64,000 nucleotides of DNA, from NCBI RefSeq assembly GCF_022965755.1, contig NZ_CP095187.1, forward strand, positions 620,001 to 684,000, written 5' to 3'. Made by a program: the position numbers and the translations under genes. This document shows positions 7,580-15,893 of this stretch, piece by piece. Position 1 is the stretch's first letter. The number at the start of each line of letters is the position of its first letter. Source of the stretch: Pseudoxanthomonas sp. F37 (GTDB lineage: Bacteria > Pseudomonadota > Gammaproteobacteria > Xanthomonadales > Xanthomonadaceae). Under the pieces are notes generated by a model that was not told the origin of the DNA, did not search any database, and was given only the letters and a program-made list of their open reading frames with translations.

Positions 7580-8629
7580 TCACGGCGTGTCACTCACCAA
7601 TGCCGCGGCGCGCTCCCTATCGCGCTGGCGACGTTTTCGCTCGGTGGCCAACTGGCGCTTCTTGTCTGCCTGCGGGTCGGCACTTCCGGTTGCATGCTTG
7701 AGCTCGGCAGTCGCCGCATCCCAAAGGCGAGCACACTGTGTAGCTAGCGTACAGTCGCTACAGGCAGGATCACGTGCATGCGCCTGAAGGCCGAGACATG
7801 CCGGAATATGCGTAGTGGGAGGATCGCGTTTTGGCGGCGGGAGAGGGTCTACCAGGCTGCGCAGGGCGTCTTCGACCAGGCCGGGCCGCCGATGGAACAC
7901 TCGGCGGGCCAAGGCTTCATCGATGGCGCCGAGCCTGCCCATGTAGTTCGCGAGCGTGATCTCGGGGTTCTTCGCCATCATGACTCGGTGTTTCAGGAGG
8001 CGCAGCGCCTGAAGGCGCGGGCGGCTGCACTTCTCGTCGCCAACGAACAGACGTGCATCCCATTCATCAGCGAAGATGGCGAACGTGTCCCGGGAATCCG
8101 ACCATCGCGCCTGGGCCGCCGCCAGCGCTTTCGCACTGTAGAGCTGATTTGGAGCAAGAAGCTGCTTGCGATTCTTCTGGCGTGCTGCCCAGGCCATTGT
8201 CGCATCCAGGAACACCTCATAGGGCATCCCAAGACGGTCGGCCTCTTGGCGTGCGCGCCAGAGGGAATTGATCTGGCGGGAGTCGTTCTGAAAAAGGTCG
8301 GGGCTTACAGGTATCTGGCGGGCCGCGGTTAGATAGTCCCGGACCTGACCGTAATGTGTGCGGTAGGCATCCAGGTAGAGCTCGCAGAACAGCTCGGTTC
8401 GGCGGATGGCGGTCATGTAGCCATAGGCAACCCAGGCGGATCGCGTGATCCGTGCCTCCTGTTGCAGCACGTCCGGGCGAACAATCTCACGAACGACCGC
8501 GATCTCGCCCGCTCGGGCTCGGGCGGCCGAGACGTGCTTTCGATAGCTGCGCAGTCGAGATGCCCTCGATTGGCGGTCACGGACACTGGTGCCGGACCAT
8601 TTCTGCTTGCGTGAGACGGAGTTCGACAA
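7580..8629 (-). CDS. hypothetical protein with C-terminal cysteine cluster
   Basis: 349 aa; I do not recognise the family. The frame is closed by a stop 8 codons before the TTG at 8629, which is the only plausible early start. The N-terminus is strongly basic; the middle is helical and rich in Arg, Trp and Ala. Near residues 285-305 there is a cysteine cluster (CLGLQAHARDPACSDCTLATQC), spaced C-x11-C-x2-C-x5-C, that could bind zinc or an iron-sulfur cluster. The C-terminal 40 residues are highly charged (KKRQLATERKRRQRDRERAA), suggesting nucleic-acid contact. The gene ends beside the repeat/AT-rich patch at 7436-7556, so a replication or regulatory role for the island is possible but unproven. 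Confidence 0.65.
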   Translation of the reverse strand: MSNSVSRKQKWSGTSVRDRQSRASRLRSYRKHVSAARARAGEIAVVREIVRPDVLQQEARITRSAWVAYGYMTAIRRTELFCELYLDAYRTHYGQVRDYLTAARQIPVSPDLFQNDSRQINSLWRARQEADRLGMPYEVFLDATMAWAARQKNRKQLLAPNQLYSAKALAAAQARWSDSRDTFAIFADEWDARLFVGDEKCSRPRLQALRLLKHRVMMAKNPEITLANYMGRLGAIDEALARRVFHRRPGLVEDALRSLVDPLPPPKRDPPTTHIPACLGLQAHARDPACSDCTLATQCARLWDAATAELKHATGSADPQADKKRQLATERKRRQRDRERAAALVSDTP

Positions 8630-9306
8630 TGGTGTTCTCGTGGCTCGGGTTTAGATAGCTGGTGCGGATCGCTGCATCGGTATGACTTGTTATAGCCACT
8701 TGCTGCTAATTCGGCTGTTGGAAGTTCAGGCAGTTTTCAGATCTGCGTTAAGCGCCGCAAAAATGAAAGTCGCCTAAAAAAAGATCGTGAACGGGTGCGC
8801 TTCGTGTGCTATTTCGCGCGCACGCGCTCATCAGTTGAACACCGCCCAGGAGGGCTATCAGAAGGCGGGCACCATGCTTCCCCGTAGCGCCTAATCGGTG
8901 CACCGGGCGCGTGCACATCGGATCCTTAGGAGGGGCCATCAGGAGAGTGTGTCCACGCCAAATCGCTGCTTTGGGCGTCCTAAGGGGTACTACTGACTCT
9001 CGCCTTTCTCGGAGGTCAGGAGCCACCGTGAAGCAGATTGATGAGCGTATGAGTTGGAGTTGACGCGTCATCGCCCTCGCTCTCCGGCTGACATAGCCTG
9101 ATGGCCCAGGAGCGCCCGTCGAAGTGGCAGCGTGACTCATCTTTCGCGGCGTTAGCGCATTGAAACGTCACGAAATCGTCAATAAGAATTCGCGATCAGA
9201 GCCGGGCTGACGCGGGTCTCGACCTATGACTATCAACGATTTACGGTGATGTATAAGCCCGAAAGACCCGTTGTGAGGGGCCGCATCGCGAAAAATGATG
9301 CGAGTC

Positions 9307-9333
9307 AGGACTTCGCGCGAGAAGCGAAGTCCT
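9307..9333. repeat. perfect hairpin, 10-bp stem and 7-base loop
   Basis: AGGACTTCGC at 9307-9316 pairs exactly with GCGAAGTCCT at 9324-9333. There is no T run on either side, so it is not a standard terminator. It could be a protein-binding palindrome, a recombination site or an RNA structure. Confidence 0.6.
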
Positions 9334-9575
9334 AGAACGGCGCCGGATGTGCGGTAGTGCGTCTGCCGAAGTCCGCGCAGCCCTGACCAATCTCCATAGT
9401 TTGGAGCGCACTCTGCACATCAGCGATTCGCCCGTCGCCCCGGCTCAAGGGGCGCATGACGCAGGTGAGCGACCATAGGTCCTGCGCTGGACGAAGGTAG
9501 ATTCGCCCAAGTTGCCTGTCACGTTCAAGCCAGACGAAGCCACACCTGGCTGTAGGGATTTTCCTATCGCAGCCC

Positions 9576-9594
9576 GCCTGCTCGCAGGCTTTTT
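9576..9594 (+). terminator. terminator-like stem-loop
   Basis: GCCTG / CAGGC with loop CTCG, followed by TTTTT at 9590-9594. The orientation suits plus-strand transcription, although no plus-strand gene is recognised upstream. Confidence 0.45.
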
Positions 9595-9667
9595 GGGCAT
9601 GTGGAAAGAAGGGGCGGCGGTCCGCCTCCCCGCTGTGAATCCCTTTTCCGCCGGTGGCCGCGGACTT

Positions 9668-10033
9668 CTACTTGATCCTCACCCAACTGAAGTCAAAGAT
9701 GCCAACCCCCTCATCCATGCGCCACGCCCTGCGTACTTGGTCACGCTTGCTTGCTTCGGCGTAGAACTGGAAGTCATACGACTGCGGTCTGCCATAGCCG
9801 CCGAAGCCGTTCTTGGCGCGCACACGGCACTCGAGGATCGGCTCCTTCGACGCATAGCGTTCCGCTTGGCTGGGGGTGTGGTCGCTACGCCAAGAGCAGT
9901 CGAACTGAGCGCTGTCCGGGTCGCGGAGCTGGGTCTTGACCAGAGCGTGAGCAGCCTGGATCTGACGTTCTTCCTGGCTGGTGCATGCGGTCAGGGCGAC
10001 GATAGCGACGAGGGGCAGGGTGATGGATCGCAT
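9668..10033 (-). CDS. small lipoprotein of unknown function
   Basis: 121 aa from the ATG at 10033. The N-terminus is a lipoprotein signal peptide (MRSITLPLVAIVALTACTSQ) with lipobox LTAC and Cys17 as the lipidation site. The mature part carries AHALVKTQLRDPDSAQF, then two cysteines (FDCSW, LECRV) that could form a disulfide, and NGFGGYGRPQSYDF near the middle. This pattern is common in small exported proteins of phage- and island-borne regions. It lies directly downstream of the integrase gene (gap of 51 bases, same strand). Function unknown; location is probably an envelope membrane facing the periplasm. Confidence 0.75.
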   Translation of the reverse strand: MRSITLPLVAIVALTACTSQEERQIQAAHALVKTQLRDPDSAQFDCSWRSDHTPSQAERYASKEPILECRVRAKNGFGGYGRPQSYDFQFYAEASKRDQVRRAWRMDEGVGIFDFSWVRIK

Positions 10034-10084
10034 TGGGTTGGCTCTCTGTGGTGGGTAATGAAGGGTCTGCGACGCGCGCACAGC

Positions 10085-11302
10085 TCAGGCAGCGAGCTTC
10101 TCGACGGCGGCTGCCAGGTGTTCCGGCGCGAGGTGGGCATATCGGAGGGTCATCGTTAGATCGGCGTGGCCAAGTAGTTCGCGGACCGTGTTGAGATCGA
10201 CTCCAGCCATGACCAGCCGGCTTGCAAAGTGATGGCGCAGGTCGTGAAAGCGGAAGCCCTCGATCCGCGCTGCGGTCAGCAGGGTGTCCCAGGACGACTT
10301 GATGCCGGAGATGCCGAACACGCTGCCCGACACGGCGGACTGCAACGCCCATTGCCGCAGCACGGTCATGGCTTCGGCGTTCAGGGGGACATGGCGCTGC
10401 TTGCCGGACTTGGCGTTCTCCCGGCGCACCGTGAGCATCCGCGCCTGCAGATTGATGTCCGACCAGTCCAGGGCCAGCAGTTCGCCCCTGCGCAGACCGG
10501 TGTTCATCGCCAGCAGCACGACCGGCGTTAGGTGGTCGGCATAGGCCCCTTCGGGTACTTCGGGGAACAGCGGGCGTCTCCGGGCTGCTCGCCAGTCATT
10601 GGCTGATCTGCGCGCGGCAGCGTGTTCCAGGTCGCGCGCTGCAAGGGTTTCCCTGAGGCGCTGCTCTTCGGCGGGGCTTAAGAACCGCACAACGCTCCGA
10701 GGCTTGGCCGCCTTCATGCGCAGCTGCTGGATGGGGTTCTGCTCCAACATCCCCCACTTCACTGCCTTAGCGATCACGGCGCGGAAGCTGGCTAGGTCAC
10801 GCCACGCGGTTGCCTTGGTGATGAGACCCGCCCGGTCGGGGCGGGCCTTGGTCTGCAGTCGCTCCATCCACCAGCGCTCGACCCAGGCCGCGTTGATGTC
10901 GGACATGGGCATGTCGAGCGCGGCAGGGAATACCCGCTCCAGGCGACTGATGTACTTGTCCGCCCCTTTGAGCTCGCTGCACGCCCAAGGGCGGTAGTGG
11001 TCGCGCAGGAACTCCGCGAGGGTGATCTTCGGGGCGGCGGGCTTGGCGATGCTGGGCAGCCCGGTCTGGATGTACTCCGCGATGATCTTGCGGGCGATCT
11101 CCCGAGCCTCGTCAAGCGTCAAGTGACCAGCAGACCCCAGCGTACGACGCTTCCCGTGCTCCCAGGTGACGACCCAGGCTTTATGCCCACTGGGCTGCAC
11201 CCGAAGCAGTAAGCCGCGCACCTGCGTGTCCCTGAGCTCGTACGCGCGATCCTTGGGCTGGGCAGTGGCAACGAGTCGTTTGGTGAGGGTGGTGACTGAC
11301 AT
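10085..11302 (-). CDS. tyrosine-type site-specific integrase
   Basis: 405 aa, phage/island integrase. It has an N-terminal arm-binding region (LRDTQVRGLLLRVQPSGHKA), a core-binding helical domain (about residues 90-200) and the catalytic domain with the tyrosine-recombinase set: Arg in MNTGLRRGELL, HxxR in FHDLRHHFAS, His in LLGHA and the nucleophilic Tyr in TLRYAHL. All are present, so it should be active. It would excise or integrate an element by strand exchange at att sites. A nested palindrome lies immediately upstream. No att core was identified; the nearest tRNA gene is about 3.8 kb away at 15,101. Confidence 0.95.
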   Translation of the reverse strand: MSVTTLTKRLVATAQPKDRAYELRDTQVRGLLLRVQPSGHKAWVVTWEHGKRRTLGSAGHLTLDEAREIARKIIAEYIQTGLPSIAKPAAPKITLAEFLRDHYRPWACSELKGADKYISRLERVFPAALDMPMSDINAAWVERWWMERLQTKARPDRAGLITKATAWRDLASFRAVIAKAVKWGMLEQNPIQQLRMKAAKPRSVVRFLSPAEEQRLRETLAARDLEHAAARRSANDWRAARRRPLFPEVPEGAYADHLTPVVLLAMNTGLRRGELLALDWSDINLQARMLTVRRENAKSGKQRHVPLNAEAMTVLRQWALQSAVSGSVFGISGIKSSWDTLLTAARIEGFRFHDLRHHFASRLVMAGVDLNTVRELLGHADLTMTLRYAHLAPEHLAAAVEKLAA

Positions 11303-11310
11303 CCGGGCGG

Positions 11311-11343
11311 CTTCCTTGGTTGGCGTAAGCCAACGATAGGAAG
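11311..11343. promoter_or_regulatory. nested palindrome upstream of the integrase start
   Basis: CTTCCT (11311-11316) pairs with AGGAAG (11338-11343), and inside it TTGGC (11320-11324) pairs with GCCAA (11329-11333). It begins 8 bases upstream of the integrase ATG. It may be an operator for autoregulation or a leader-RNA hairpin; which one is not decided by the sequence. Confidence 0.5.
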
Positions 11344-11416
11344 GGCCGGAGGTTCATGATTGGATGCGGATCGTCCGCGTCTATCGGCGCGACAACTGCA
11401 GGGGGCGCGAGGTCGT

Positions 11417-11830
11417 TTACGGCCAATTAGGGCGCACGTGACGGAGATATTTTCCTGAGAGCAGAGAATTGCCGGCGAGCGCGCGGCTCACGCTATCCCT
11501 CGCACTTGCATGGAGCGCACCGACACGGATGCCGGGATCGCTGCTCAGAATGCCGCTGAGCTTCTCGTAGCTGTATTCGTGCGACAACTGGTTGCAAGCA
11601 ACGTAACTGTCGTGGGTTAAGAATCCGGCGTGATCAGTAGCCCGGATGAGCGCCATGCAGGCGACGATCTCGGGAACCCCGGCCTGGAATTCATTAAGCG
11701 CTGAGTTGATGAGGAACATGCGCAGAGGGTCAAGTGCCGCCACCACGAAGAACTTGGGTTTCGGTGGATTGCACAGTGTGCACCTAAGGCGGAAGACGTC
11801 GCCAACTTGGATTGGAGGCTGAGCGGCCAT
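11417..11830 (-). CDS. probable toxin of a Panacea-type toxin-antitoxin pair
   Basis: 137 aa from ATG 11830; a TTG 11 codons upstream would overlap the preceding gene and is less likely. The N-terminal half (IQVGDVFRLRCTLCNPPKPK then FFVVAAL) has the strand-rich GDV-start pattern seen in PemK/MazF-like and other SH3-barrel-type proteins, but similarity is too weak to name the family. It lies 14 bases downstream of the Panacea-domain gene on the same strand, the usual arrangement for these modules, with the antitoxin gene first. Toxicity and target are inferred from this context only. Confidence 0.6.
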   Translation of the reverse strand: MAAQPPIQVGDVFRLRCTLCNPPKPKFFVVAALDPLRMFLINSALNEFQAGVPEIVACMALIRATDHAGFLTHDSYVACNQLSHEYSYEKLSGILSSDPGIRVGALHASARDSVSRALAGNSLLSGKYLRHVRPNWP

Positions 11831-11844
11831 CCCTGGCGTGACCT

Positions 11845-12471
11845 TTAAACTGCTTCTCGCCAATGAGTGCGTTTTTCGGGCATGCGAGCTTCTCCGGGGT
11901 TGTCGTCACGGAGGTGTTGGATGATCTCGTCTGCGTTGTCGAATTCCTGAGCAATGCTTTCTTTGCTCATGCGAGCCGACTTCTTGAACAGGCGGCTGAT
12001 GAACGTCCAAGCATCCTTCCACGCGGAGTCATGGGACATATCCCTTATGGCCCACTTGCCAACTCGCTTGTACGTGTCGATCACTGCGCGCAGCGAGTTG
12101 ATTTCACTCTCGCTCAGTTCTTCAAGATCGGGCGCCTTCTTCAGCTCAATCATGTGATTGGCGTGGTACACAAAAAACTCGCGCGCGCGCAAAAAATCTT
12201 TGTCGGAGGAGTCGTCCCCTCGCACATGCTTCAGCATGCTGTAGGTGAAGCTGGGCACCGGCCCCTTCTCCATGGCGCAATACTGTTCGCCCGCGATGAA
12301 GCGGCCGAACTTCTCCAGATGGAGTTTGTCTGCCAAATACATCATTTTCATGATCGGGTAGAGCGACTCGTTCGTCTCTTGGACTAAGAGGGCCGTTGCA
12401 GCGATGGCCTTGTCTACCTCAAATGCGGCTCTATTCGCCTGGCGACCACTCATGGTCATCTCCACTTGCAT
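11845..12471 (-). CDS. Panacea-domain (SocA/DUF4065-type) antitoxin
   Basis: 208 aa from the ATG at 12471, chosen because GGGGAG lies 7 bases upstream; other in-frame ATGs at 12486, 12459 and 12453 have poorer sites. The fold-defining pattern is visible: KMMYLADKLHLEKFGRFIAG followed by QYCAMEKGPVPSFTYSMLKH, then a charged C-terminal helix region. This is the helical Panacea domain found in SocA-like proteolysis adaptors and in PanAT antitoxins that neutralise many unrelated toxins. The next gene downstream is the candidate toxin. Together they would act as an addiction module stabilising the island, a role inferred from family and location beside the integrase. Confidence 0.85.
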   Translation of the reverse strand: MQVEMTMSGRQANRAAFEVDKAIAATALLVQETNESLYPIMKMMYLADKLHLEKFGRFIAGEQYCAMEKGPVPSFTYSMLKHVRGDDSSDKDFLRAREFFVYHANHMIELKKAPDLEELSESEINSLRAVIDTYKRVGKWAIRDMSHDSAWKDAWTFISRLFKKSARMSKESIAQEFDNADEIIQHLRDDNPGEARMPEKRTHWREAV

Positions 12472-12972
12472 CCCGTCTCTCCCCATAACCGGACGCTTGC
12501 CCGCTGGACCCCGTTTTGAGAAGGGTGCGGGCCACCCTCTCACGTACTACATTGCTTCGATGCGCTCGTAGAGCTCAGGAAAGCATAGCTCGTTTGCATT
12601 AAGCCTAGGCAACCGCTCGTAGGCGGGCTCAGACTAACGAGGTCGAAGGCCCCCCCCGTCCAATACGAAAAACATATAAGACCTTGAATTTGTTGGAATT
12701 TGATCGATCGCCGACAATCGGTGGCTGCGAGGGCGAGGTCTAGCCAAAGTAGGCGTCGAGAACTGCCGGGGGCCAGATTGCGCAACGATCGGTGTCCCAC
12801 TAGGGGCTCACACTCTCGTGTCCCTCCTAAGCCACTCTGAGGTCATCCCAGTCCGGGTGGGTCGGAGAGCGGGATCGGTGGCGCTATGGGAGGGGCTTCA
12901 GCCGCGCCATAGCTGTGAAGAACACTTGCCTAAGCTTGGCCGCGCAGCTTTAAGTGCGCCCGCCACGCCCAG
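12472..12972. other. 500-base gap with no gene seen
   Basis: Only short unsupported frames. A C8 run and an AT-rich patch occur around 12650-12700, upstream of the antitoxin gene, and might include its promoter; no motif is clear enough to mark. Confidence 0.45.
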
Positions 12973-13671
12973 TTACTTTACAGATGGAGCCAGAGGCGAC
13001 GGGGGCGAGCTCAATGTCATGGTGGTGGCCACGTTCCAGCTCTTCGGCGAATCGAGACGGCCAACGACCTGATATCGCTGGACCAGAAAACCATCACTCG
13101 CATCTTCCGTGATGACGTGTACAAGCCCCTCATTGGCAAGAAGAGAAACTGCTGGACGGATTTGATTCGGCTGGGCTCCCGACTTGTCTCGCAATGTCTG
13201 GTGTCTCAGTGCTACGACAACGTTATCGTTGGGTCGTCCCGCCAGCATGATCAAGTAAAGCTTTAGGGCGACCAGTGCAGTAGTTCCTCGATGGGGAATC
13301 TTCGGCACTCGTTGAAGAACCTGCGCTCTCGGAAGCTTAGCCCACCCCCCCGCGCCCTCTTCGGGGCGCAAGAGTTCGAAGTCAGACGGGGCGGTTCGAT
13401 TTCCGGGCTTGTAAGAAATCAGGCCCGCCGCAACCGCACGATGAATGCCTCGCAGCGTCATCACTCGGCTCAACTGCGTCAGGTCCTCGAGGTCGTTGAG
13501 TGAGGCTCGCACTTCAAAGCTGGACGCGTCGGAACGCTTAGCGGCGGCCAGTCCGAGATAGATGCGTAGGGCCGCCTGCGAGAGCCCCGCGGATTGCCCT
13601 CCATGAAGAGAGGTCAATGCTTCACTCCCTGGCCGAAACCACCAGGACGGCAGCTTTCCCCATGGCCTCAT
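12973..13671 (-). CDS. hypothetical protein with two winged-helix-like repeats
   Basis: 232 aa. Two similar helical/wing units are visible: residues about 30-100 (LSQAALRIYLGLAAAKRS ... RVMTLRGIHRAVAAGLISY) and about 128-205 (TTALVALKLYLIMLAGRP ... NQIRPAVSLLANEGLVHVI). Each has a helix, a turn, a recognition-type helix and a beta wing, as in wHTH DNA-binding proteins of plasmid or phage regulators. The ATG overlaps the stop of the preceding membrane-protein gene (ATGA), so the two form an operon. No catalytic motif seen. A DNA-binding or replication-regulatory role is inferred. Confidence 0.65.
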   Translation of the reverse strand: MRPWGKLPSWWFRPGSEALTSLHGGQSAGLSQAALRIYLGLAAAKRSDASSFEVRASLNDLEDLTQLSRVMTLRGIHRAVAAGLISYKPGNRTAPSDFELLRPEEGAGGWAKLPRAQVLQRVPKIPHRGTTALVALKLYLIMLAGRPNDNVVVALRHQTLRDKSGAQPNQIRPAVSLLANEGLVHVITEDASDGFLVQRYQVVGRLDSPKSWNVATTMTLSSPPSPLAPSVK

Positions 13672-13826
13672 CGCCGCTCTCCAAGCCGCGCGATCCGTTC
13701 AATCGTGGTCAGCACCCGCACCCCAAGGCGATAGATCAAGAACACGAAAGCGAGAACTACCACTGCCAGAACAACAATGGGTTCACCGCCAAGCAGGGCC
13801 TCCAACATCGACTTCAGCCATTCCAT
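13668..13826 (-). CDS. small single-span membrane protein
   Basis: 52 aa from the ATG at 13826, preceded by GGAG 8 bases upstream; a longer in-frame ATG at 13856 lacks a ribosome-binding site. One hydrophobic segment (IVVLAVVVLAFVFLIYRLGV) spans the membrane at about residues 16-35, followed by a basic tail (IERIARLGERR). Its TGA overlaps the start of the winged-helix gene by 4 bases. Function unknown; this arrangement could tether or regulate the downstream protein. Confidence 0.6.
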   Translation of the reverse strand: MEWLKSMLEALLGGEPIVVLAVVVLAFVFLIYRLGVRVLTTIERIARLGERR

Positions 13827-14070
13827 AACGCGGCTCCAGAACACGCTGACTCGCATTTCGCTGAAGCAAGCGCGCCTTGTCTAGAAAGAGCAATATTCAG
13901 AATAGCGTCAGATATGCCGCCTTAGCCTTGATTTTAAAAGGGAAAGGAGGTGGTTCTGAGTCGTGTAAGGTAGTTCACGAGAAGACCAAAGACCGCCTAT
14001 TCAGGTATCGGCTGGGGTCTAGCGGAGTGCGCTCGCTCCCTGCTCAGGCCGGCGAGACCGGACACATACA

Positions 14071-14850
14071 TCACCGCTGCTCAACGAAGGTTACAGTCAC
14101 GGGCTCGCCAGCAAGGTCGACGGAAATGGTCAACTGTGCGGCACTCTGCCTGTCCCGCTTGGGCAGCGAGAACCGAACATCTCCTAGGATGAATTCCCCC
14201 GGCGACAACGTGTTGGCCTTGAGAGCGCGGCTCTGTAGGTCGCGACGTGCGAAGTCGGCATTTGCCCTTTGGCGATCGAAGATGGCCTGATTCTGCCTGT
14301 CCGCAGCCAGGCGGGCCTGTTGTGCGGCAGCTGCGTTGTAGGTGGTCCCGGAGTAGGTTCCTGACGTGTACGCGGTGCCCGTAGCGTAGCCGCCTGAGCC
14401 ATACGCATATGCGTTCGTTCGGCTGTTGTACGTGCCGTAATTGGTCTGGTAGCCGGCGTTGGAGGCAGACATGTTGTTGCCAGCCGCAGCGAGGCCCGCT
14501 GCCACTGCTGCCCACGTCTCCTGGCGCTTCTGTTCGCGCAGCCGGTCGTCGTAGGTTAGGACCGTAAGGGGGCCGGAAGGAGTCGACGCTGTGAAGGATC
14601 GCTCCGAGATGTTGAAGCTTTCCTCGCCGATGTTCTTGATGCCCACCTTCAAGAAGGCCGACTTCTTATCTCTCGGGACATAGGTAATGAACAGGACGGC
14701 ATTGGTCGTGGGTGCGATGAGCACAACTTCGCCGTCCTGGTACTCGACCGTCTGATCGTCACCAGGCACAGGCTCAAAGATTCGCTCTGCGGCGTGACCA
14801 GGCGCAGCGACAAGTACGAACGCTAGTAGTGCCGTGTATGCCAGTTTCAT
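14071..14850 (-). CDS. secreted protein with Tyr/Gly/Thr-rich middle, function unknown
   Basis: 259 aa from the ATG at 14850, which follows GGGGAGGGG. A Sec signal peptide is clear (MKLAYTALLAFVLVAAPGHA, cleavage after AHA-like site), so the protein is periplasmic or exported. Residues about 25-110 form a beta-rich domain (VEYQDGEVVLIAPTTNAVLF). The middle (about 125-175) is low-complexity with Asn, Ser, Tyr, Gly and Thr (SNAGYQTNYGTYNSRTNAYA). A beta segment near the end (ISVDLAGEPVTVTFVEQR) closes it. No enzyme motif seen. It is the last gene before the tRNA-Met terminator region and may be the edge of the island or a host gene. Confidence 0.7.
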   Translation of the reverse strand: MKLAYTALLAFVLVAAPGHAAERIFEPVPGDDQTVEYQDGEVVLIAPTTNAVLFITYVPRDKKSAFLKVGIKNIGEESFNISERSFTASTPSGPLTVLTYDDRLREQKRQETWAAVAAGLAAAGNNMSASNAGYQTNYGTYNSRTNAYAYGSGGYATGTAYTSGTYSGTTYNAAAAQQARLAADRQNQAIFDRQRANADFARRDLQSRALKANTLSPGEFILGDVRFSLPKRDRQSAAQLTISVDLAGEPVTVTFVEQR

Positions 14851-15048
14851 GATGCCCCTCCCCGATGAGCATGGTCGCGCACGCGCGGCTGCAGCGCTAC
14901 AAGGCAAGGCGCGTGCCAGGGGGGTAATTGAAGACCTGCTCCTAAGGTGGGAGTAGGTGAGAGCGTGCCGGGGAGGGGTAGACTTCCGCCTAAGCCGCCC
15001 TGAAGCCGCCTCCACCCCTCCCGGCAAACCCAAGATCACGCCCAACAA

Positions 15049-15071
15049 AAAACCCGCCTCGCGGCGGGTTT
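15049..15071 (-). terminator. rho-independent terminator after tRNA-Met
   Basis: AAACCCGCC (15050-15058) pairs with GGCGGGTTT (15063-15071) around a TCGC loop. On the minus strand the stem is followed by a run of six T, so it ends the tRNA-Met transcript. Confidence 0.85.
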
Positions 15072-15100
15072 GTTCAACGCGTTGATTCCGCTCGGGAATC

Positions 15101-15177
15101 TGGTGGCTATGGGTGGACTCGAACCACCGACCCCAGCATTATGAGTGCTGTGCTCTAACCGGCTGAGCTACATAGCC
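15101..15177 (-). tRNA. elongator tRNA-Met (CAT anticodon)
   Basis: 77 bases including an encoded CCA end. The acceptor arms GGCTATG and CATAGCC pair perfectly; the D-loop (TAGCTCAGCCGGTTAGAGCA), the anticodon arm reading CTCATAA and the T-arm GGTTCGAGTCC are standard. The A-T rich acceptor and purine pattern fit elongator methionine rather than initiator tRNA. It stands at the boundary between the accessory region on its 3' side and core genes. Confidence 0.95.
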
Positions 15178-15293
15178 GCGTGAACCGCGTATTCTTCATT
15201 TCGACCCCCTGCCTGTCAAGCCGGGCGGCCGCGCTTGTCGCCTGCGGCGGGGCGTGGCAGAGTCGGGGACAGTAGATTTTAGGAGTCCGCATC

Positions 15294-15893
15294 GTGATCG
15301 ATCCGGACGGCTACCGACCCAATGTCGGCATCGTGTTGATGCGGCCCGATGGCCGGGTGTTCTGGGCACGGCGCGTGCGCCGGGATGGCTGGCAGTTCCC
15401 GCAGGGCGGCATGAACACGGACGAGACCCCGGTCGAGGCCATGTACCGCGAGTTGCGCGAAGAAACCGGCCTGTTGCCCGAACATGTGGAAGTTCTGGGC
15501 GTCACGCCCGGCTGGCTGCGCTATCGCCTGCCGCCCCGTGCCATCCGGCGCAACGAACGCCAGGTCTGCATCGGCCAGAAGCAGGTCTGGTTCCTGTTGC
15601 GCCTGGTCGGCGATGAAGCCCACCTGCGGCTGGACCTGACCGAGAGCCCCGAGTTCGACCACTGGCGCTGGGTGGACTTCTGGTACCCGCTGGAGCACGT
15701 GGTGATCTTCAAACGCCGCGTCTATGCCCGTGCCCTGGGCCACCTGGCTACCTTCGCCCGCTCCGTGGCCGGTCCCCAGGCCATCCCCGCCGCATTGCCG
15801 GCCGCCTCCCGCGCACCGGACGGTGCGCGCCGGCGGGGCCGCGACCGGCCCGCACGTAAACGGGGCGGCACCGGCGAACCCGCCAAGAATTGA
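15294..15893 (+). CDS. rppH: RNA pyrophosphohydrolase RppH
   Basis: 199 aa, starting at GTG 15294 with AGGAG 8 bases upstream. It removes pyrophosphate from the 5' triphosphate of mRNAs and so opens them to RNase E decay. The Nudix box is complete at about residues 38-60 ([20 protein letters not shown]), and the RppH-specific start (YRPNVGIVL...WQFPQGG) and QKQVWFLL segment are present. The last 40 residues are a basic, Arg/Ala-rich tail, longer than in Escherichia coli. Cytoplasmic. A TAGATT -10-like element is at about 15271. Confidence 0.95.
   Translation: MIDPDGYRPNVGIVLMRPDGRVFWARRVRRDGWQFPQGGMNTDETPVEAMYRELREETGLLPEHVEVLGVTPGWLRYRLPPRAIRRNERQVCIGQKQVWFLLRLVGDEAHLRLDLTESPEFDHWRWVDFWYPLEHVVIFKRRVYARALGHLATFARSVAGPQAIPAALPAASRAPDGARRRGRDRPARKRGGTGEPAKN

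Larger units (their letters stand above)
8630..9667. other. 1-kb stretch without a supportable gene
   Basis: Open frames are short, low-complexity or have no ribosome-binding site. Two structured spots were seen: a perfect 10-bp-stem hairpin at 9307-9333 and a terminator-like stem with a T run at 9576-9594. Otherwise nothing recognisable. Confidence 0.5.

Noticed and set aside
8748-9140. 130-codon frame on the minus strand
   Set aside because: No ribosome site, no domain, composition like non-coding sequence. Not listed as a gene.
10085-15177. Direct repeat of the tRNA-Met 3' end near the integrase
   Set aside because: I searched by eye for the last 20 bases of the tRNA on both strands within 1-15,100 and found no convincing copy.
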